Below are positions 1-12,062 of a stretch of 64,000 nucleotides of DNA, piece after piece; within the stretch, counting starts at the first letter, position 1, and each line of letters begins with the position of its first letter. Source of the DNA: Rhynchopus euleeides (lineage: Eukaryota; Euglenozoa; Diplonemea; Diplonemida; Diplonemidae); assembly GCA_963210315.1 (NCBI GenBank), contig OY723253.1, positions 124,001 to 188,000 on the forward strand, written 5' to 3'. The position numbers were made by a program, and so were the translations under genes. The notes under the pieces were generated by a model. That model saw nothing but the letters and a program-made list of their open reading frames with translations. It searched no databases and had not been told where the DNA came from.

Positions 1-835
1 CATCCTCGGGGCTCGGGGCCCCAGAAGAGGAGGAAACATAAAGAGCGCACAGCAGAGGCGCTGCAGTTCCCAATCCGAGTGGGGAGAAAGACGCACAAAC
101 TTGGGCAGCGTGTGTGCATGCCAGGCAAGATAGCCAGCAGAGAGGCGGGGTATGCTGATGGGGCTGTCAGACCGCGGGTGTAGGAAGTGTCAAGGCTTCG
201 ATTCAAAGGGCAAGAGAGGGAACAGCAAAGGAATTGTGAAAAGGGGCCTGCACATTGGAGCGACAGGCGGGTCAATAAAAAAACAAAGCAGAACATTCTC
301 CGCAGAGTGGCTTGTCACGCATATCAGGGCACGCCCTGATGTGCGTCACCGAAACGCGACATCAGCTGCACCGAGGGTCCAACATGCGCAAAACGCAACA
401 CCTTGCTGACAGCACAGGTGTCGTGTGTACACAACAGGAACGGAAGACCGCGAACGTCGTTCACATGACACAGGGTCAGAGGCATTAGAGCAGGCACAAC
501 CAAGGCAGCAGGAAGCAATCTCAGCTGCTGTTGAAGAGCAGGAGAAACATAACCGTTGCAACCAAGGAAGTGGCGTGGCGCACCGTGTGTGGGCAGGGGC
601 AGGAGGGGGGAAGGGAGAAGGGAGCGGTGATTAAGGGGGGGTGGAGTAGCGGCAGGGTGCAGTCTGGGAAGGAGGCAACAGCTTTGGCACAGTCTGGTGT
701 GCGTGGCAGCACCCGGGAAAACAACGCTTCCCCAGAAAGACGGCGCAGCTCCGAAGAAGTGCGGTCGGTCTGCTGGGGGCGGTGAACCGTGCAAGCCAAC
801 ACCACCCGACGTGCTTCGAAGCTGGATCCCACCAC
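1..835. other. Intergenic, no gene recognised
   Basis: I see no convincing coding region here. ORFs on both strands are low-complexity and show no domain. The stretch lies downstream of the minus-strand ZIP gene and presumably holds its 3' UTR and polyadenylation region. Confidence 0.5.
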
Positions 836-2007
836 TCACGCAAATGAGAAGGCGATGAGCGACGCACTGATACCCACCATGCCGGCGAACAGGCAGGGCC
901 CGACGATGTTCTTCTCCTCGTCGTGGTTGTATGCAGTGGGGAGCAGCTCGCTGAGGACGATCCACACCATCATGCCGCCAACAAACCCGAACACAATCCC
1001 GAGTGTCAGGTCGGTGAAGATAGAGCGCAGTGCCAGCCAGCCGAGGATTCCGCCAACAGGCTCAGACAGACCAGACAGGAAGGCCCAGCCGAAAGCCTTC
1101 CACTTCGACCCTGTGGCGTAGTACACAGGCATGGCCACGCAGATGCCCTCGGGGATGTTGTGGATGGCGATCGCAATACCCAGGCCCAGACCCAGCGACG
1201 GCTCCTCCAGGGTTGCGATGAACGTGGCGAAGCCCTCAGGGAAGTTGTGCAGCGCAATCGCCAGCGCTGTCAGCAGACCCATCTTGTGCAGCTCCTTGCG
1301 CTCCCGCTTCTGCAGGTTGACTGGCAGTGCCGGGCCCTCGGTGTCCATCGGCTCCACACCCGATGCGGAGTCAGGGGGGGTGGGGGCGTTGGGCGGAACC
1401 TCGGTGTCAGCAGCAGTGGCCGCAGCCCCGTCGTGCTCCGCAATGACGTCAGGGTTGTCCAGCTCCTCCGTGACAGGGCTGATGAAGTGCACCAGCTTGT
1501 GGAGCAGCATCACGACAATGCACCCCCCGAAGAAGGTCAGGGTGGTGTAGAGGTTGGGCAGCTTCTCCCCCGGGTAGACGAAGCCGAGCTTCTCCGTCTC
1601 CCACACGCCCTCGTCGTTCTTCTCAGTCAGCTTCTTCCCGCTGCCGCCCGTGCCCAGGGTGATGGCGTCGTTTGCCTTGACAAACACCTCGACGAATGAG
1701 ATGTACAGCATCACGCCGCTGGCGATGGCAAGCGAAGCAGCCAGGATCTTGGGCTGCGACACCTTGCCCAGCAAGGGGAAGAAGGGTGTGGCTCCGCCGA
1801 TCGACGTGGCAAGGCCTGTGGTGGTGTGTGGCATGGGTGTTGTTGTGCGGATACACGCAGCATACCTGCACCGAGCGACACGCACACGGCGAGTGCAACA
1901 TTCTCGTCCTTGTCATCATCCTCAGTTTCCTGCAGATTAACCTTATCCTGTGCGCTGGCGAATCCCAGCAGGCACAGTAGCAGCAGGGCTGCGAGGCGCG
2001 AGTCCAT
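836..2007 (-). CDS. ZIP family metal (zinc) transporter, ZupT-like, two exons
   Basis: Two exons: 2007-1866 and 1815-836, split by a 50-bp intron (1865-1816) with donor GTATGC and acceptor CACAG; together they give 374 codons including a TGA stop (373 aa). The first ~20 residues (MDSRLAALLLLCLLGFASA) look like a signal peptide. Family hallmarks follow: HNFPEG near residue 236, HNIPEG near 265, and SGLSEPVGG near 298, the metal-binding helices 4 and 5 of ZIP proteins. Known family members import Zn(II) or other divalent metals across a membrane; substrate and membrane here are inferred. A long acidic/Pro-rich loop sits before helix 4. The junction reads AGLATS, restoring a typical ZIP helix 1. 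An orphan 3' splice site (AG at 2034-2035) lies 27 nt above the ATG. Confidence 0.9.
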
Positions 2008-2035
2008 TGTTGTTACGGTTGTTGTTGTGGGTCCT

Positions 2036-2904
2036 GAAGGTGCGGGTGTCGTGGAAATCAGTCTGAAGTGATATCAGAAAGGTTGTGTACCTTCAAGATG
2101 GCAAAACAATCCAGAACGCTGATATTTTCAAGCCTGCTCGTTACCCATCCATCATTTGGGTGGGGTGGGGACTTCTTGGGCTGCAGTTATTCCGAGGCAA
2201 GTTTCCTACGCGACCCACACAACCTCCAAAAGCCTCGACAGCGCGTGATGCCTTTTTTACTCGGCTGGAGGATTGAATGGCTTGACACCGTCCTGAAGCC
2301 GAAACGGCACAACACGGCTCTCGTGTTGTAGAGCGAAGTAAACATAAAAAGGGCTGTTCCTTGATTCGCCGTATGGTGCAGGAAAGAGGGCCTAACTATG
2401 GCACCAGGATGCACGGACGGTACGGAGAGGGAGGGAGATGCAAGTGGCACAAGAGAAGACTAGAGCTGCTGCTGTATTGGTGGAGGAGTTCACGAAAGAA
2501 AGTGATCACGTGTGATGTGCTGGGCACCTTGGACCATTCCAAGCATTATACACACACTGCCTGCTTGTGGTCTGGTGAGGAGCACAAGGGCACGAGCAAC
2601 AGTACGTGACGCATTCTGCCCACAGTGAAGTGTGCTGGGATGAACAAATGTACGCAGTAAGCTCATGACAGACACGCCGCCGTGTACAGAATTGTGGACA
2701 GAAAAAACAAGTGCAATGTTGCTAAATTTCGCAGCCAGGCGTTGGCAGTGTTGGGCTAGCGGGTCGGCATCGAACAGAAGTCCACAAAGACCGCTGCACA
2801 AGGACTCGACACGCGGAAGATCGCATCGGGAAAAGGAAGGGTCAGCAGCCACGACAGGGCGCGTGTCGTGACCGTACGGTGCTGTGAGGCTGTGGCGGGA
2901 GACA
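2036..2904. other. Intergenic spacer, nothing recognised
   Basis: Spacer between the ZIP gene and the upstream cyclase-like gene, both on the minus strand. No ORF with recognisable content and no repeat was seen. It should contain the polyadenylation region of the cyclase-like gene and pyrimidine tracts for processing of the ZIP transcript. Confidence 0.4.
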
Positions 2905-4554
2905 TCAGAGCACAAGCTTCATGGGAGGGTGTGGGACTGACGCAGTCATTTCATCGAAGACACGTTGCTGCCCGACTGACAGGGCGGTGAGGTTCACAGG
3001 ACCCCCAGCTAAGAACTCTGCGACCGCTGCATTATAATCTGCCCACGTGCTCTGCAGCTCGTACATCCACTCAAAGTGCATGCCGTGCATCACCGCAGTC
3101 TGAGGGAGCACTTCGTAGACGTACGTCGCAGTCTGTCGCACCCGATCCTCCGTGCCTTGGCGAACGGCCTGGCTGAAGGAATTCTTGACCAACTCGACAA
3201 GGCGGGGGACAAGGCGCATCTCGTGCTCATGCGAGGCGTCTGTTTGGGTCGTGCGGCTGCACACAACACGCAGTCCATGCACACGGCCAAAGCGCTCCAG
3301 CCCACTTGCCACCAGAGGAAGCCACCCCACGACGCCGAACCGTCGGATGTCTGCGCACCCCATGTCCCCGCAGTGCACACGCCCCGTCGCGATCCCGCTG
3401 TTTGCATCCCCGCGCAGGTGTTGTGCAACACTCTTCATCGCATGCACCGCGTGTGTCGGGTGCTGCACACACATCCGCGACGCATTGAACGACGCCTGCA
3501 CCCTGTCTCCAATGAACAAATCCACAATCCCGCGATACGCCTCCACGCTCGCAGCCGCGTGGGACAGCAGGTCGGAGAGGTCGGACGCAAACGAATCGGG
3601 ATCGCTTTCCAGCCTTTGCAGCGTGTTGTGCATGTTCAGCATCACGAGTGTGCACTTCTTCACCGTGAGTGAGGATCTGAAAGGGGCACCGACCGAGCTG
3701 AGGAACAGTGTCGAGTGCGTTGCATTCGCAAGATCCAAGGTGTCGGGATCAGACTCGGGAAGGGCAACTGCATCGATCGGCAGGCACGACTTCGGCAGAT
3801 AGGGCTTGTACATGCGCAGGTTCTCCAGCAGCTGCTGCAGCGCCATAGTCAGCCCTTTGGGCAGGCGCCCCTCCGCATGCAGCAGCGCATCGGCAGCATC
3901 CAGGTCGAAGCCCCCGAGGCACACGGCGACGCTCTCCGCTGTGTCGATCGCCGCCTGCATCGCCTGCTTCTCCGCCACAACCTGCCTTGCAAACCCGCGC
4001 GTGAGGTAGAAGTCCATCAGCATGACTGTCGCATGCACAAATAGATCGACACCACGGAACAGGATGGGTGCATGGCAGGGCGACGTGCCACCGCCCTGGT
4101 GGCTGAAGGGTGAGCTGACATCGGTCGCCAGCAGCACCTCATACACCAGCAGTGCGGCGAGCGTGCCTGCGAGCACTATCGGGGCAACACGGGTGGGTAG
4201 ATCAGTCACCAGACACACGTCAAGCAGCAGAACCACCATGGGCCAGTGCCCTGTGCCTCCATCTGCGACTGACGCGTATGTATCAGCCAACAGAGCCAGG
4301 CCCCACATGTACACCACCCACTCCAGGAGAAGTGCAGGAGCCTCCCGCCGCACTAACATGTAGAGGATGGCGGCAGCGCTCCCTGCGACTGTGCAGCAGG
4401 TTGACGCGTACCGAGGGGCGTTGGGCTCAAGCACGAAGCATGCCAGCAAGGCAGTCGGCAGCGCGAGTGCCGAAATCGAGAAAAATACATGCTTGCGCCG
4501 GATGTCGAGGTCTGTGTCCGACTCGCGCAACAGGCACCGCAGCATGTGTTGCAT
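2905..4554 (-). CDS. Membrane protein with degenerate nucleotide-cyclase-like C-terminus
   Basis: Start chosen at 4554 (MQHMLRCLLRESD) because an orphan 3' splice site (CCCGCAG, AG at 4575-4576) lies just above it; the frame is open to an ATG at 4641, which would sit upstream of that site. 549 aa, TGA stop. Residues ~20-200 hold about six hydrophobic segments (e.g. HVFFSISALALPTALLACFV). A linker with NLRMYKPYLPKSCLP resembles the segment preceding cyclase domains of kinetoplastid membrane proteins. The C-terminal half follows class III cyclase layout: a beta strand CTLVMLNMHNTL, then GIVDLFIGDRVQASF, then a TGRVHCGDMG turn. The first metal-binding Asp (normally F-x-D-I) is replaced by Asn, so it may be catalytically dead. 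Assignment by eye. Confidence 0.6.
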   Translation of the reverse strand: MQHMLRCLLRESDTDLDIRRKHVFFSISALALPTALLACFVLEPNAPRYASTCCTVAGSAAAILYMLVRREAPALLLEWVVYMWGLALLADTYASVADGGTGHWPMVVLLLDVCLVTDLPTRVAPIVLAGTLAALLVYEVLLATDVSSPFSHQGGGTSPCHAPILFRGVDLFVHATVMLMDFYLTRGFARQVVAEKQAMQAAIDTAESVAVCLGGFDLDAADALLHAEGRLPKGLTMALQQLLENLRMYKPYLPKSCLPIDAVALPESDPDTLDLANATHSTLFLSSVGAPFRSSLTVKKCTLVMLNMHNTLQRLESDPDSFASDLSDLLSHAAASVEAYRGIVDLFIGDRVQASFNASRMCVQHPTHAVHAMKSVAQHLRGDANSGIATGRVHCGDMGCADIRRFGVVGWLPLVASGLERFGRVHGLRVVCSRTTQTDASHEHEMRLVPRLVELVKNSFSQAVRQGTEDRVRQTATYVYEVLPQTAVMHGMHFEWMYELQSTWADYNAAVAEFLAGGPVNLTALSVGQQRVFDEMTASVPHPPMKLVL

Positions 4555-4863
4555 GCTGGAACAAGGGGCATGGCCTGCGGGCGGTGGTGTGTCCGGGTGC
4601 AGTGGCAGGATGGGGAGAGGCGATGCTGCTGCAAAGAACATTCATAGCCCAGAACCCCCGACACGACTGTGCTGTGAACCTTGCTCGGACTGCAGGCTAG
4701 AAACGCAGGCAGAGCTGCGCGCACATGTATGGGGTGTTAGTGTTGGCAGGAGGCCATGTGGGGGGAGACGCTGATGGGTTGCAGACCGTGTGTGGGCAGG
4801 ATGCAAACCACAAGCAGCAGTCTGCAGCCCTGTTGGGTACAAGTCACCAGTGGCAGCCTGTGT

Positions 4864-7800
4864 CTATATCACGATCCCCTCCACAAGGGTGGCAATCTCT
4901 TTCAAGGGCTCCAGCGATGGCGATTTTGTCTCGTGTGCGATGGCGGTGGCCTGTGCGTGGGCAGTGTTGTGAGGGGGGCGGGTGCAGGTTGATGCCATAC
5001 TTGGGTGATGTGCTGCTTCCCTACGTCTGCAATGGCGGGCACACGCCCAGCCACAGCAGGATGCAGCGAGCACCTTACGCTGCCACACAGCTCCATGTCG
5101 CGCGCTGCCTCTTCGAAGAACCGCAGGTCCTCGTTGGCACGGCAGAAGGCATCCCACGGCACCTCCTCTGCCAGCGGCAGGCCTGTGCCGCAGAAGCGCG
5201 CGTGCAGCAGGGCACAGCCCGAAAGGATTGTGTGCAGCAACAGCATCGTGTCCTGCGTGCCACCCTCACACGCGTCCATCACGGAGGAGAAAAACTCCAG
5301 GGCGATGTCGTGCCCTCCCCGCTGCTGCACGAGGAACTCACAGGTGGCGATGTAGCGCTGTGCATCCGAGGCAAAGGCATCGGTGCCGTCAGGCACCCTC
5401 CGGCACTTCAGCAGCACCGCGCGGCGAATGGATTCACACAGGGCGTGCACACGGGGGCGTGTGGCATCGTTCTGCATGATGGTGGCGACGGCGCCCAGCA
5501 AGTGTTGCAAGAAGGCGGCACGGTCGTCCTGCAGCGCCGCTGCCTTCGGTGACGCAGGGGGCGGTTGGAGGGCGTCGCAGAGCGACGCATCTTCAGGCAG
5601 GGTGACGAACACACAACGCAGCACGTGCGACAGCACAACGGCCTCCGCATCAGGCCCCTGCGACACGCAGTGCACCAGCAGCTGCTCCAGCATCTCCGCC
5701 GCAGACGAGGACTCGAGGCATGCGAAGTAGAAGCCGCTCGCGAAGGTGCTGCTGCACCTGTCGCAGGCTGCGCCTTGGCCCTTGGCGAGGTCGCGGTAGA
5801 CCCTGCTGCACACGGCAAGCATCCCGCAGATGCCGCGCACCAGGCGCCCGATGAAGTCATGTTGCTGGGTGGACCACATGAGCCCCGCAAGAGCAGGTGA
5901 CATGGCTGCGTGCAGCATCAGCCCCAAGGCAGCCTCCTTGATGTGCACGGAGTACTCGTCTGTGTGTATGCCGTGCGATGCGACGATAGACTCGCAGCAA
6001 CGGAACAGCGACACGCACACAGCATCCGTATCCGTGTCGCACGGATGCCGCAGCGACAGGGACATCAGGTCTGGCTCCGACGCGCTGTTCTCATCACCCC
6101 CGTCCTCACCCTCGCCGTTGCCCTGCGGCGCAGCCTGAGGCACACCCTCCTCCAGGCACACCAGGGCGTCCAGCAGGCAGTTCAGCGCGACGCACGCCGT
6201 GTGCCCTGCAATCTGCTGCTGCCACAGGGTGATGGCTGGGTCCCCCTCCGGCAGGCTGTCCCTGCGCGCGGTGCTGCTGCGCCTGCACTGGTGGTGGTCA
6301 TAGGAGAAGTACTGGTCATCAACATAGCCCAGGCGCCCCCCAGAGCCGCCTAGCGCGCACCACTGCACCTTCTGCGACTGGGTGGGCGAGGCGACGGATG
6401 CGACAGAGGCAGAGTTGTCCACCACAGTGCTTGCTGCCTCCCACGCAGAGCTGGAGGTGCTCATCCCGAGGGTAGACTCGGGGCACTCGTTGGGCGACAG
6501 AGGCGACGGCGCATCGCAGGATTGCGCCGCAAGCGACGCCAGCACAGGGTGCGCCGTGCGGCTGGCCGCATTGCAGTGCCGCATGTCGCAGGAGCGCAGG
6601 TGGTGCTCGTCGCTGCGCAGCACCTCCACCACACTCGGAAGCAGCCTCATCGCCTCGTGGTCACTCTCCGTCAACGAGCAGCTGGCACGGCACTCCAACA
6701 GCGTCACGATGGTGGAACCGAACAGGCACAGCGCACGCCTGTCCCGCGCCTGCATCCGCGCCAACGCCTCCCGCTCCCCTGCGAGGTACGTCTGCTTCGC
6801 GACAATGGTGGACGCCAGCACCTCCGGGTTGTCCTCGTTGCCGTGGAACACCAGAGCAGCCTCGGTGGGTGTCGTCGCGTCACACTCGAGAGACTTACGG
6901 CGTGCATACTCCTTCATCTTCAGCACCTGCGAGCGGTGCGTCAGGATGGCAGCGATGCGGTGGCGCTCCTCCTTCAGCGCCCCCCCGATGTACACCCGCC
7001 ACAGCTCCGTGCAAACAGGCAGCAGCAGGGCCCGCAGCATCGCGGCATGCTCGGCATGCCCCTCGCTGCACCCCAGGCACAGGGCCACCAGCTGCCCCAC
7101 AACCCCCGCAGCGCCGTAGGCAGCCAGGCGCGACCTCTCGAAGTCAGACGACGAGCTGTACCCACCACCGCCACCGCCACCTCCTCCCTGCCGTGCCTTC
7201 CACAGCTCCTCCGCACGCACCAAGTCGACGTAGCTTTGCAGCGCGTCACGCACCGACACGGCGATGCCCTGGGCGAAGGGGAGGAAGTCGGGCACCCTGT
7301 TGAGGAACCCGCTGAGCGTCAGGCACGTCGCATGGCAGGGCGCCAGCTGGGCACGCGCAGCCTGCAGCCCGGAGTCCCCCGCAGGCACACCCCCCTGCGG
7401 CGTCGGGGGCAGGGCCGAGGCGAGCGCGGCGTGCGGCACCACCGCCGCCAGGTCCCCCAGCACAACGCCCCACACGGCGGGCACCGCGTCGGGGAGGTTC
7501 CCCGCAGCAGCGCACTGCACCACCGCCGCGGCAAACCCCTGCAGCACACCGAGGCAGCCGCTGGACCTGTCGAACCCGTCGAAAGCCTGCCGCAGCTGCG
7601 CTGCCTGCAGGGGGGCTCCCCCCTCGCCTGAGGCCTCACCAGACACACCGCCACCACCACCGCCCTCCGCACCGCCGCCACGACAGAAGGCCTCGAGGTC
7701 CAGCAGCAGCGACCGCAGTATGATCTGGAAGAGGTGCCGCACGACCCTCGGGATGCCCAGCCCTGCAGAGATGGGGCGCTTCCTCAGGTGCAGCGTCAGG

Positions 7801-10800
7801 GCGGTGAGGCCGTACCGCCACACCGCAGCCTCCCCGTTGGCAGAGGGCCCAGTGGCAGCTGGGGCGGTGGGGCAGGCGGCCAAGTGGTTTGAAAAGAGGC
7901 AGCCAGCATACCACGCTGCAGGGGAGGTCGTGTCGACAACCTCCTCTTGTGTGGCGGCAGGGGAGGCAGGGGCGGGGGAGTCGGGGGATGCGGGTGGCGG
8001 CGGGTCGGCGAGGGGGTCGTCTGTGATGGTGGAGTCGGAGAAGCGGCGGGAGACGGTGTGGTTGGAGAGGGAGGCTGCGGGGCTGCGGGAGTCGGTGCTC
8101 TCGACGGCGCAGCGGAGGAGGGTGATGGCGGCGTCGAGGGCCTTCTCCACCTCGATGGCGGAGAACTGCGACTTGGCGCCTGCGGCGGCGGCGGAAAGGC
8201 TGGGGTTGCTCCGGATGGTCTCCAGCAGGCCGCGCCCCTCCTCCAGCCCGCAGAGCAGCGCCAGCGACACATCCATCCAGACGCAGAGGCGGGGGAGAAA
8301 CTCGCCGGCGTCCAGTGACGACGCGGCGGCGTGGAAGCGTTCCACGCCGTTTCTCAGCCCGTCAGCCATCTGCTCCAGATCCTTGACCTCGCAGCGGAGG
8401 TCCTTCGGGATGGGGGGGGAGGAGGGGGTGGTGGCGGTGGCGGCCTCGTATAGGCGTCGCAGTCTCCCATTCCGCCTAACACACAGAGAGAATGTGTCAT
8501 GCAGCCCAGCCAGCACAGCAGCGGTCGGGGTGAGGGGGTGTGGCGGTGGAGGTTGCGGGGTGGCGTCGGCGGGCGGGGGTGTCGGTGTTGGTGCCGGTGG
8601 TGTTGGGGTGGGGGGGTGTGCGGGGGTGCTGAAGACGCCTTCGAAGGTGGAGTTGACGTGGGCCCGCACCGCGAGGCCCGCGCCGGACCCCGCATCCCAG
8701 AAGGCATCCAGGAGGGTGTCGCGCTTCGCACCGGCCTGGGCCTTGGCCTCCAGCCTGTCGAAGAGCTCGAAGTAGCCTGCCTGCCCGTCTTCGAACACTT
8801 TGTTGTACCACTCCGTGCCGGAGGCCAGCACGCTGAGGGCACGCTGCGCCTCATGCATGGGATGGTCCGACGGGGGCAGCAAGGGGCTCTGCTTGCCAGC
8901 CTCCGGCGGCGGTGCGGCACCCACGCCGGCACCGGGAGGCAGGGCGGGGTGCACCGCGGGGGGGGTGCCAGGCGCGGCTTGACTGTGCCCAGTGCCCGGA
9001 GGGGCTGGGGCAAGCACACCGCCCGCACCGAACAGACGCCACACGGCACAGCCCACGGTGATGAGGCCCGGGGTGGGCAGCGCAGTGGACTTCGCCACGC
9101 CTGCCTTCTTCCGCGAGAGCACATTCGCGATGGCGTTCTTCTTCTTGTCCCGCTTGAAGGAGATGTGGTACACCGTGAACAGGAGGTGCAGGTCCCGGTG
9201 CCTCTCGGGGCACCGCACTGCATCCGGGGGGAGGGCAAGCACAAGGTCGTCGTCAAAGCTGCAGTCCCTCACATGGTGCGACACCCCGGAGTACTGCTTG
9301 CTCACAAGCCCCCTCCCGTCCTTATCGAGGAAGCACCCGTGCACCACGGAGTCGGGGTCCAGAGGGCGGTCGGACCTCCTGAGCGACACCTCGACTATGA
9401 AGGTCCGCAGCTCTGCCGTCTTCACCGCCTTGCAGCGGTGCAGCGACAGCGATGCCAGGCTGAGGTAGACGTCGTTGCGCATCCCCACATGCGGCACGCC
9501 CTGCGCCGCGTTGGAGTTGCGCAGCCTCCCTGCGCAGGCCACCGCGAGCCTCCCGCCCACCATGCAGTGCCGCTTGCCGAGGCCCCCCGACCCACCGCCT
9601 CCATGCCCCACAGGGTCTGTATCCTCTGTGCCGTGCCGCAGGCACGGCTTGACAGCCTTGGGCTGGATGTGGTCGACGTAGATCTCCGTCTCCACAGGGA
9701 ACGACGTCTGCTGCTGTGCGGACCACTGCCTCTCCAGCACGCTGTCAGCAGAGGGCTGCCCCCTCGACGGCACCTCGTTGCGCTGCAGGAAGAGCTGGAA
9801 GCACCTCTCGGGGTCGGACACGGCTGCGACGCTGTAGAACCCGCACCCCACCCCTGCCCGGTCCTTGTCGAGGCTCTCTGGGATGAGGTGTGACGCGTTG
9901 CTGGCAGCCACAGGCCTATACAGCGACTCCACGCCGATGCGGCGCTGGTCGAGCCCAAGCAGCGATGACTGCGCAGAGCCTCCCGGCTTCAGCGTCAGGA
10001 TGTTCCACCCCAGCTCCGTGCGGCTGACCCACATCGTCTGCGCAACAGCCGCCGCACGCTCGCGGAGGTGCTCGACATCGGGGTCGACCTTCTTCGAGAA
10101 GGAGACACGGCTGTAGAGGTCTTCCACCAGGGTGCTGTCGTCGCCTGTGGTGAGGCGGTACACCTTGAGGAGCAGGAACACGCCCCACTCGTTGGAGTGC
10201 ACGATGTTGTGCGGCAGGTGCAGGACGCAGCTGCGGGGCTCCGTGCGGCTGTCCACCACATCGTCGTTGCGGCTCAACGGGTGGAAGATGCTGCTGTAGT
10301 AGCCTGTGGTGAAGGTATCGCACAGCTTCCGCAGGCGCTGCCCTGCGTGGTGGTAGCCGTAGCAGGCGAGGCCCACCCACAGGGGCTCCACGTCGCCGTG
10401 GTGGTTGTGCAGCAGGGTGGCAAAGCGCGAGAGGTTCACAGACAGCAGCACGTCGGGCACAAAGCCTGCCGGGTGGGGCGAGGGCCTTGCCAGCAGCACA
10501 CTCTTTTGCAGGAGGCCTCCGCTGGCACGATCGAGCGGGACGAACGTCTCAGCCTGGAGCTTCGCACGGCGTGCCGTGGACCTGCTGCGGCGCAACTGTT
10601 TGGCACGAGCTTGGAGGCACTTCCCTTCACGCGCCCACAGGGTGGCGAAGGGGGACGGCATCTCCAGCCGTGCCTCGACAAACTGCCTGACGCCTGCCTC
10701 GGAGAGAAAGAGCGCATCAGGGTTGCGGGGTGGGGGCGGTGTGAAGTCGGAGTCGTCTGTGCTCCTGCACAGCAGAGGGTTCGCAGCCTCGATGTAAACA

Positions 10801-11057
10801 GCGCGCCGCTGTCGGGTAAGCGCATGTCGCAGTGCGCAGTGCACGTCGCAAGAGCCATCCGCGTGAGGCTCCAAAGCAGGGCCGAGGCAGAGCCACGGCG
10901 CGGCGCCAGGGGGGAGGGCAGGGCAGCCGCCGCGGTGCAGGGGGGTGCTCCATTCGGCATTCAGGCCGGCATCGAGGACGCGGGATGTCAGGGTCGCGTC
11001 ATCGCATGCCTGGACGACGGGTGGGGTGGCACGCTCCCAGGGTTCGTCATCCGGCAT
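4864..11057 (-). CDS. Large protein with DOCK-type C2 (DHR-1-like) domain, no DHR-2 seen
   Basis: Two exons: 11057-5001 (2019 codons) and 4950-4864 (28 codons plus TAG), separated by a 50-bp GTATGG...CACAG intron; 2047 aa. Start MPDDEPWER is preceded by a poly-pyrimidine run and AG at 11097-11098; the ORF is open further up but that part is proline-rich and looks non-coding. Residues ~520-680 resemble the C2/DHR-1 domain of DOCK guanine-nucleotide exchange factors: RNDVYLSLASLSL, then VEVSLRR, SVVHGCFLDKDGRG, a YHISFKRDKKK strand, and a closing VGCAVWRLF. Residues ~300-500 look like the preceding DOCK helical/beta region. Residues ~800-870 are Pro/Thr-rich and the rest is predicted alpha-helical. 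The catalytic DHR-2 (DOCKER) domain normally at the C-terminus is not recognisable, so exchange activity is doubtful. Confidence 0.6.
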
Positions 11058-11098
11058 AGCATTAAGAACAGAAGAAGGAGCCGGCAGTTGCGGTGACT

Positions 11099-12062
11099 CG
11101 GGGGGGGGGGGGGGGGCGTCCGCCCGCACAGTGGAGCAGGGAGGAGTCTGGTGGGTGTAGTGGGTGCAGAGAACGTGTTCCAAAAGAAGGGAAGAGAAGG
11201 TACGTGTGAGACACGGAGGGGGGGTGGGATCATCAGAGGGAGGGGGTGCCGAAGGAGGGTGGAAGAGGTGTGGGGGGCGGGGGTGGGGGGAAGGTGGGGT
11301 TCCACGGGCTGTGGAGGCTGCGGTTGTTTCACTTGTGCCCAACCTCGGTGGGGGTGTCGGGCATCGTCGCAGGGGTGCACGGACAAACCGGGCCAGCAGA
11401 AGCACGCACAGAGCGGAAGCAGATCAGACAGTGTGTCTGATGCGCCCTACTGTGCGTGGTTGGTGCCTCTGCCTGGCTGTGGCAACCCATCCTCACACAA
11501 TCGCACAGATCAAAGTCAGATGAGGAGAATTGTCAAGGGTTGCCAAGGATCAAGGGGTGCACACACACACCCACACCTGCCGCAGCGGTGTTCTTTCGTT
11601 CGTTGTGGCGCGGCAGGTGTAGCGTGTGTGTGCAATCCCGTATGTTCAAATGCACGCATACTTCACTTTCATGCACGCGCAGGAGTTCGTGCACTGCGCG
11701 TACCGTGTGTCCTGTGTGTGTGTGCACGGCACCAGGCCACACACACAATATTGCCTCGCGGCAACCAGGGAGGAGACACACAACACATTCATAGAACAGT
11801 GGGTAAGCAAAGAAGGGCCCAGGGTCACACGGTCCGTCACAGCTTGCCCCTGAGGGAAGTGTACTCATGGAGGCCGTGTGCTTGGGTCAGAAGAAGTACA
11901 AAAGATGGCAAGAGGTGTCGCTAATCGGTGGTCGGCACCTTCGGCAATCGTTGGCAATTGTTTATAACAAAATAGGTGGAAGTGCACCAAAGCTTGCTTC
12001 TGCATTGGTGAGCGGAGAATCCCAAGAAGAAGGAAATGGTGCGCTCACCCGCACCCTCACAC
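11099..12062. other. Intergenic spacer
   Basis: Region between the DOCK-C2 gene and the peroxidase gene. It starts with a G-rich tract that, on the minus strand, is the pyrimidine tract preceding the orphan acceptor at 11097-11098. Otherwise low-complexity; no domain-bearing ORF. It should include the 3' UTR of the peroxidase. I looked for a SECIS-like element on the minus strand and saw none. Confidence 0.4.

Noticed and set aside
8499-9893. 464-codon plus-strand ORF
   Set aside because: Antisense shadow of the DOCK-C2 gene in GC-rich DNA; Arg/Gly/His-rich with no domain.
11500-12062. Search for a SECIS element to support selenocysteine at the peroxidase TGA
   Set aside because: No convincing ATGA/AA/GA stem-loop seen on the minus strand; recoding therefore stays only one of several options.
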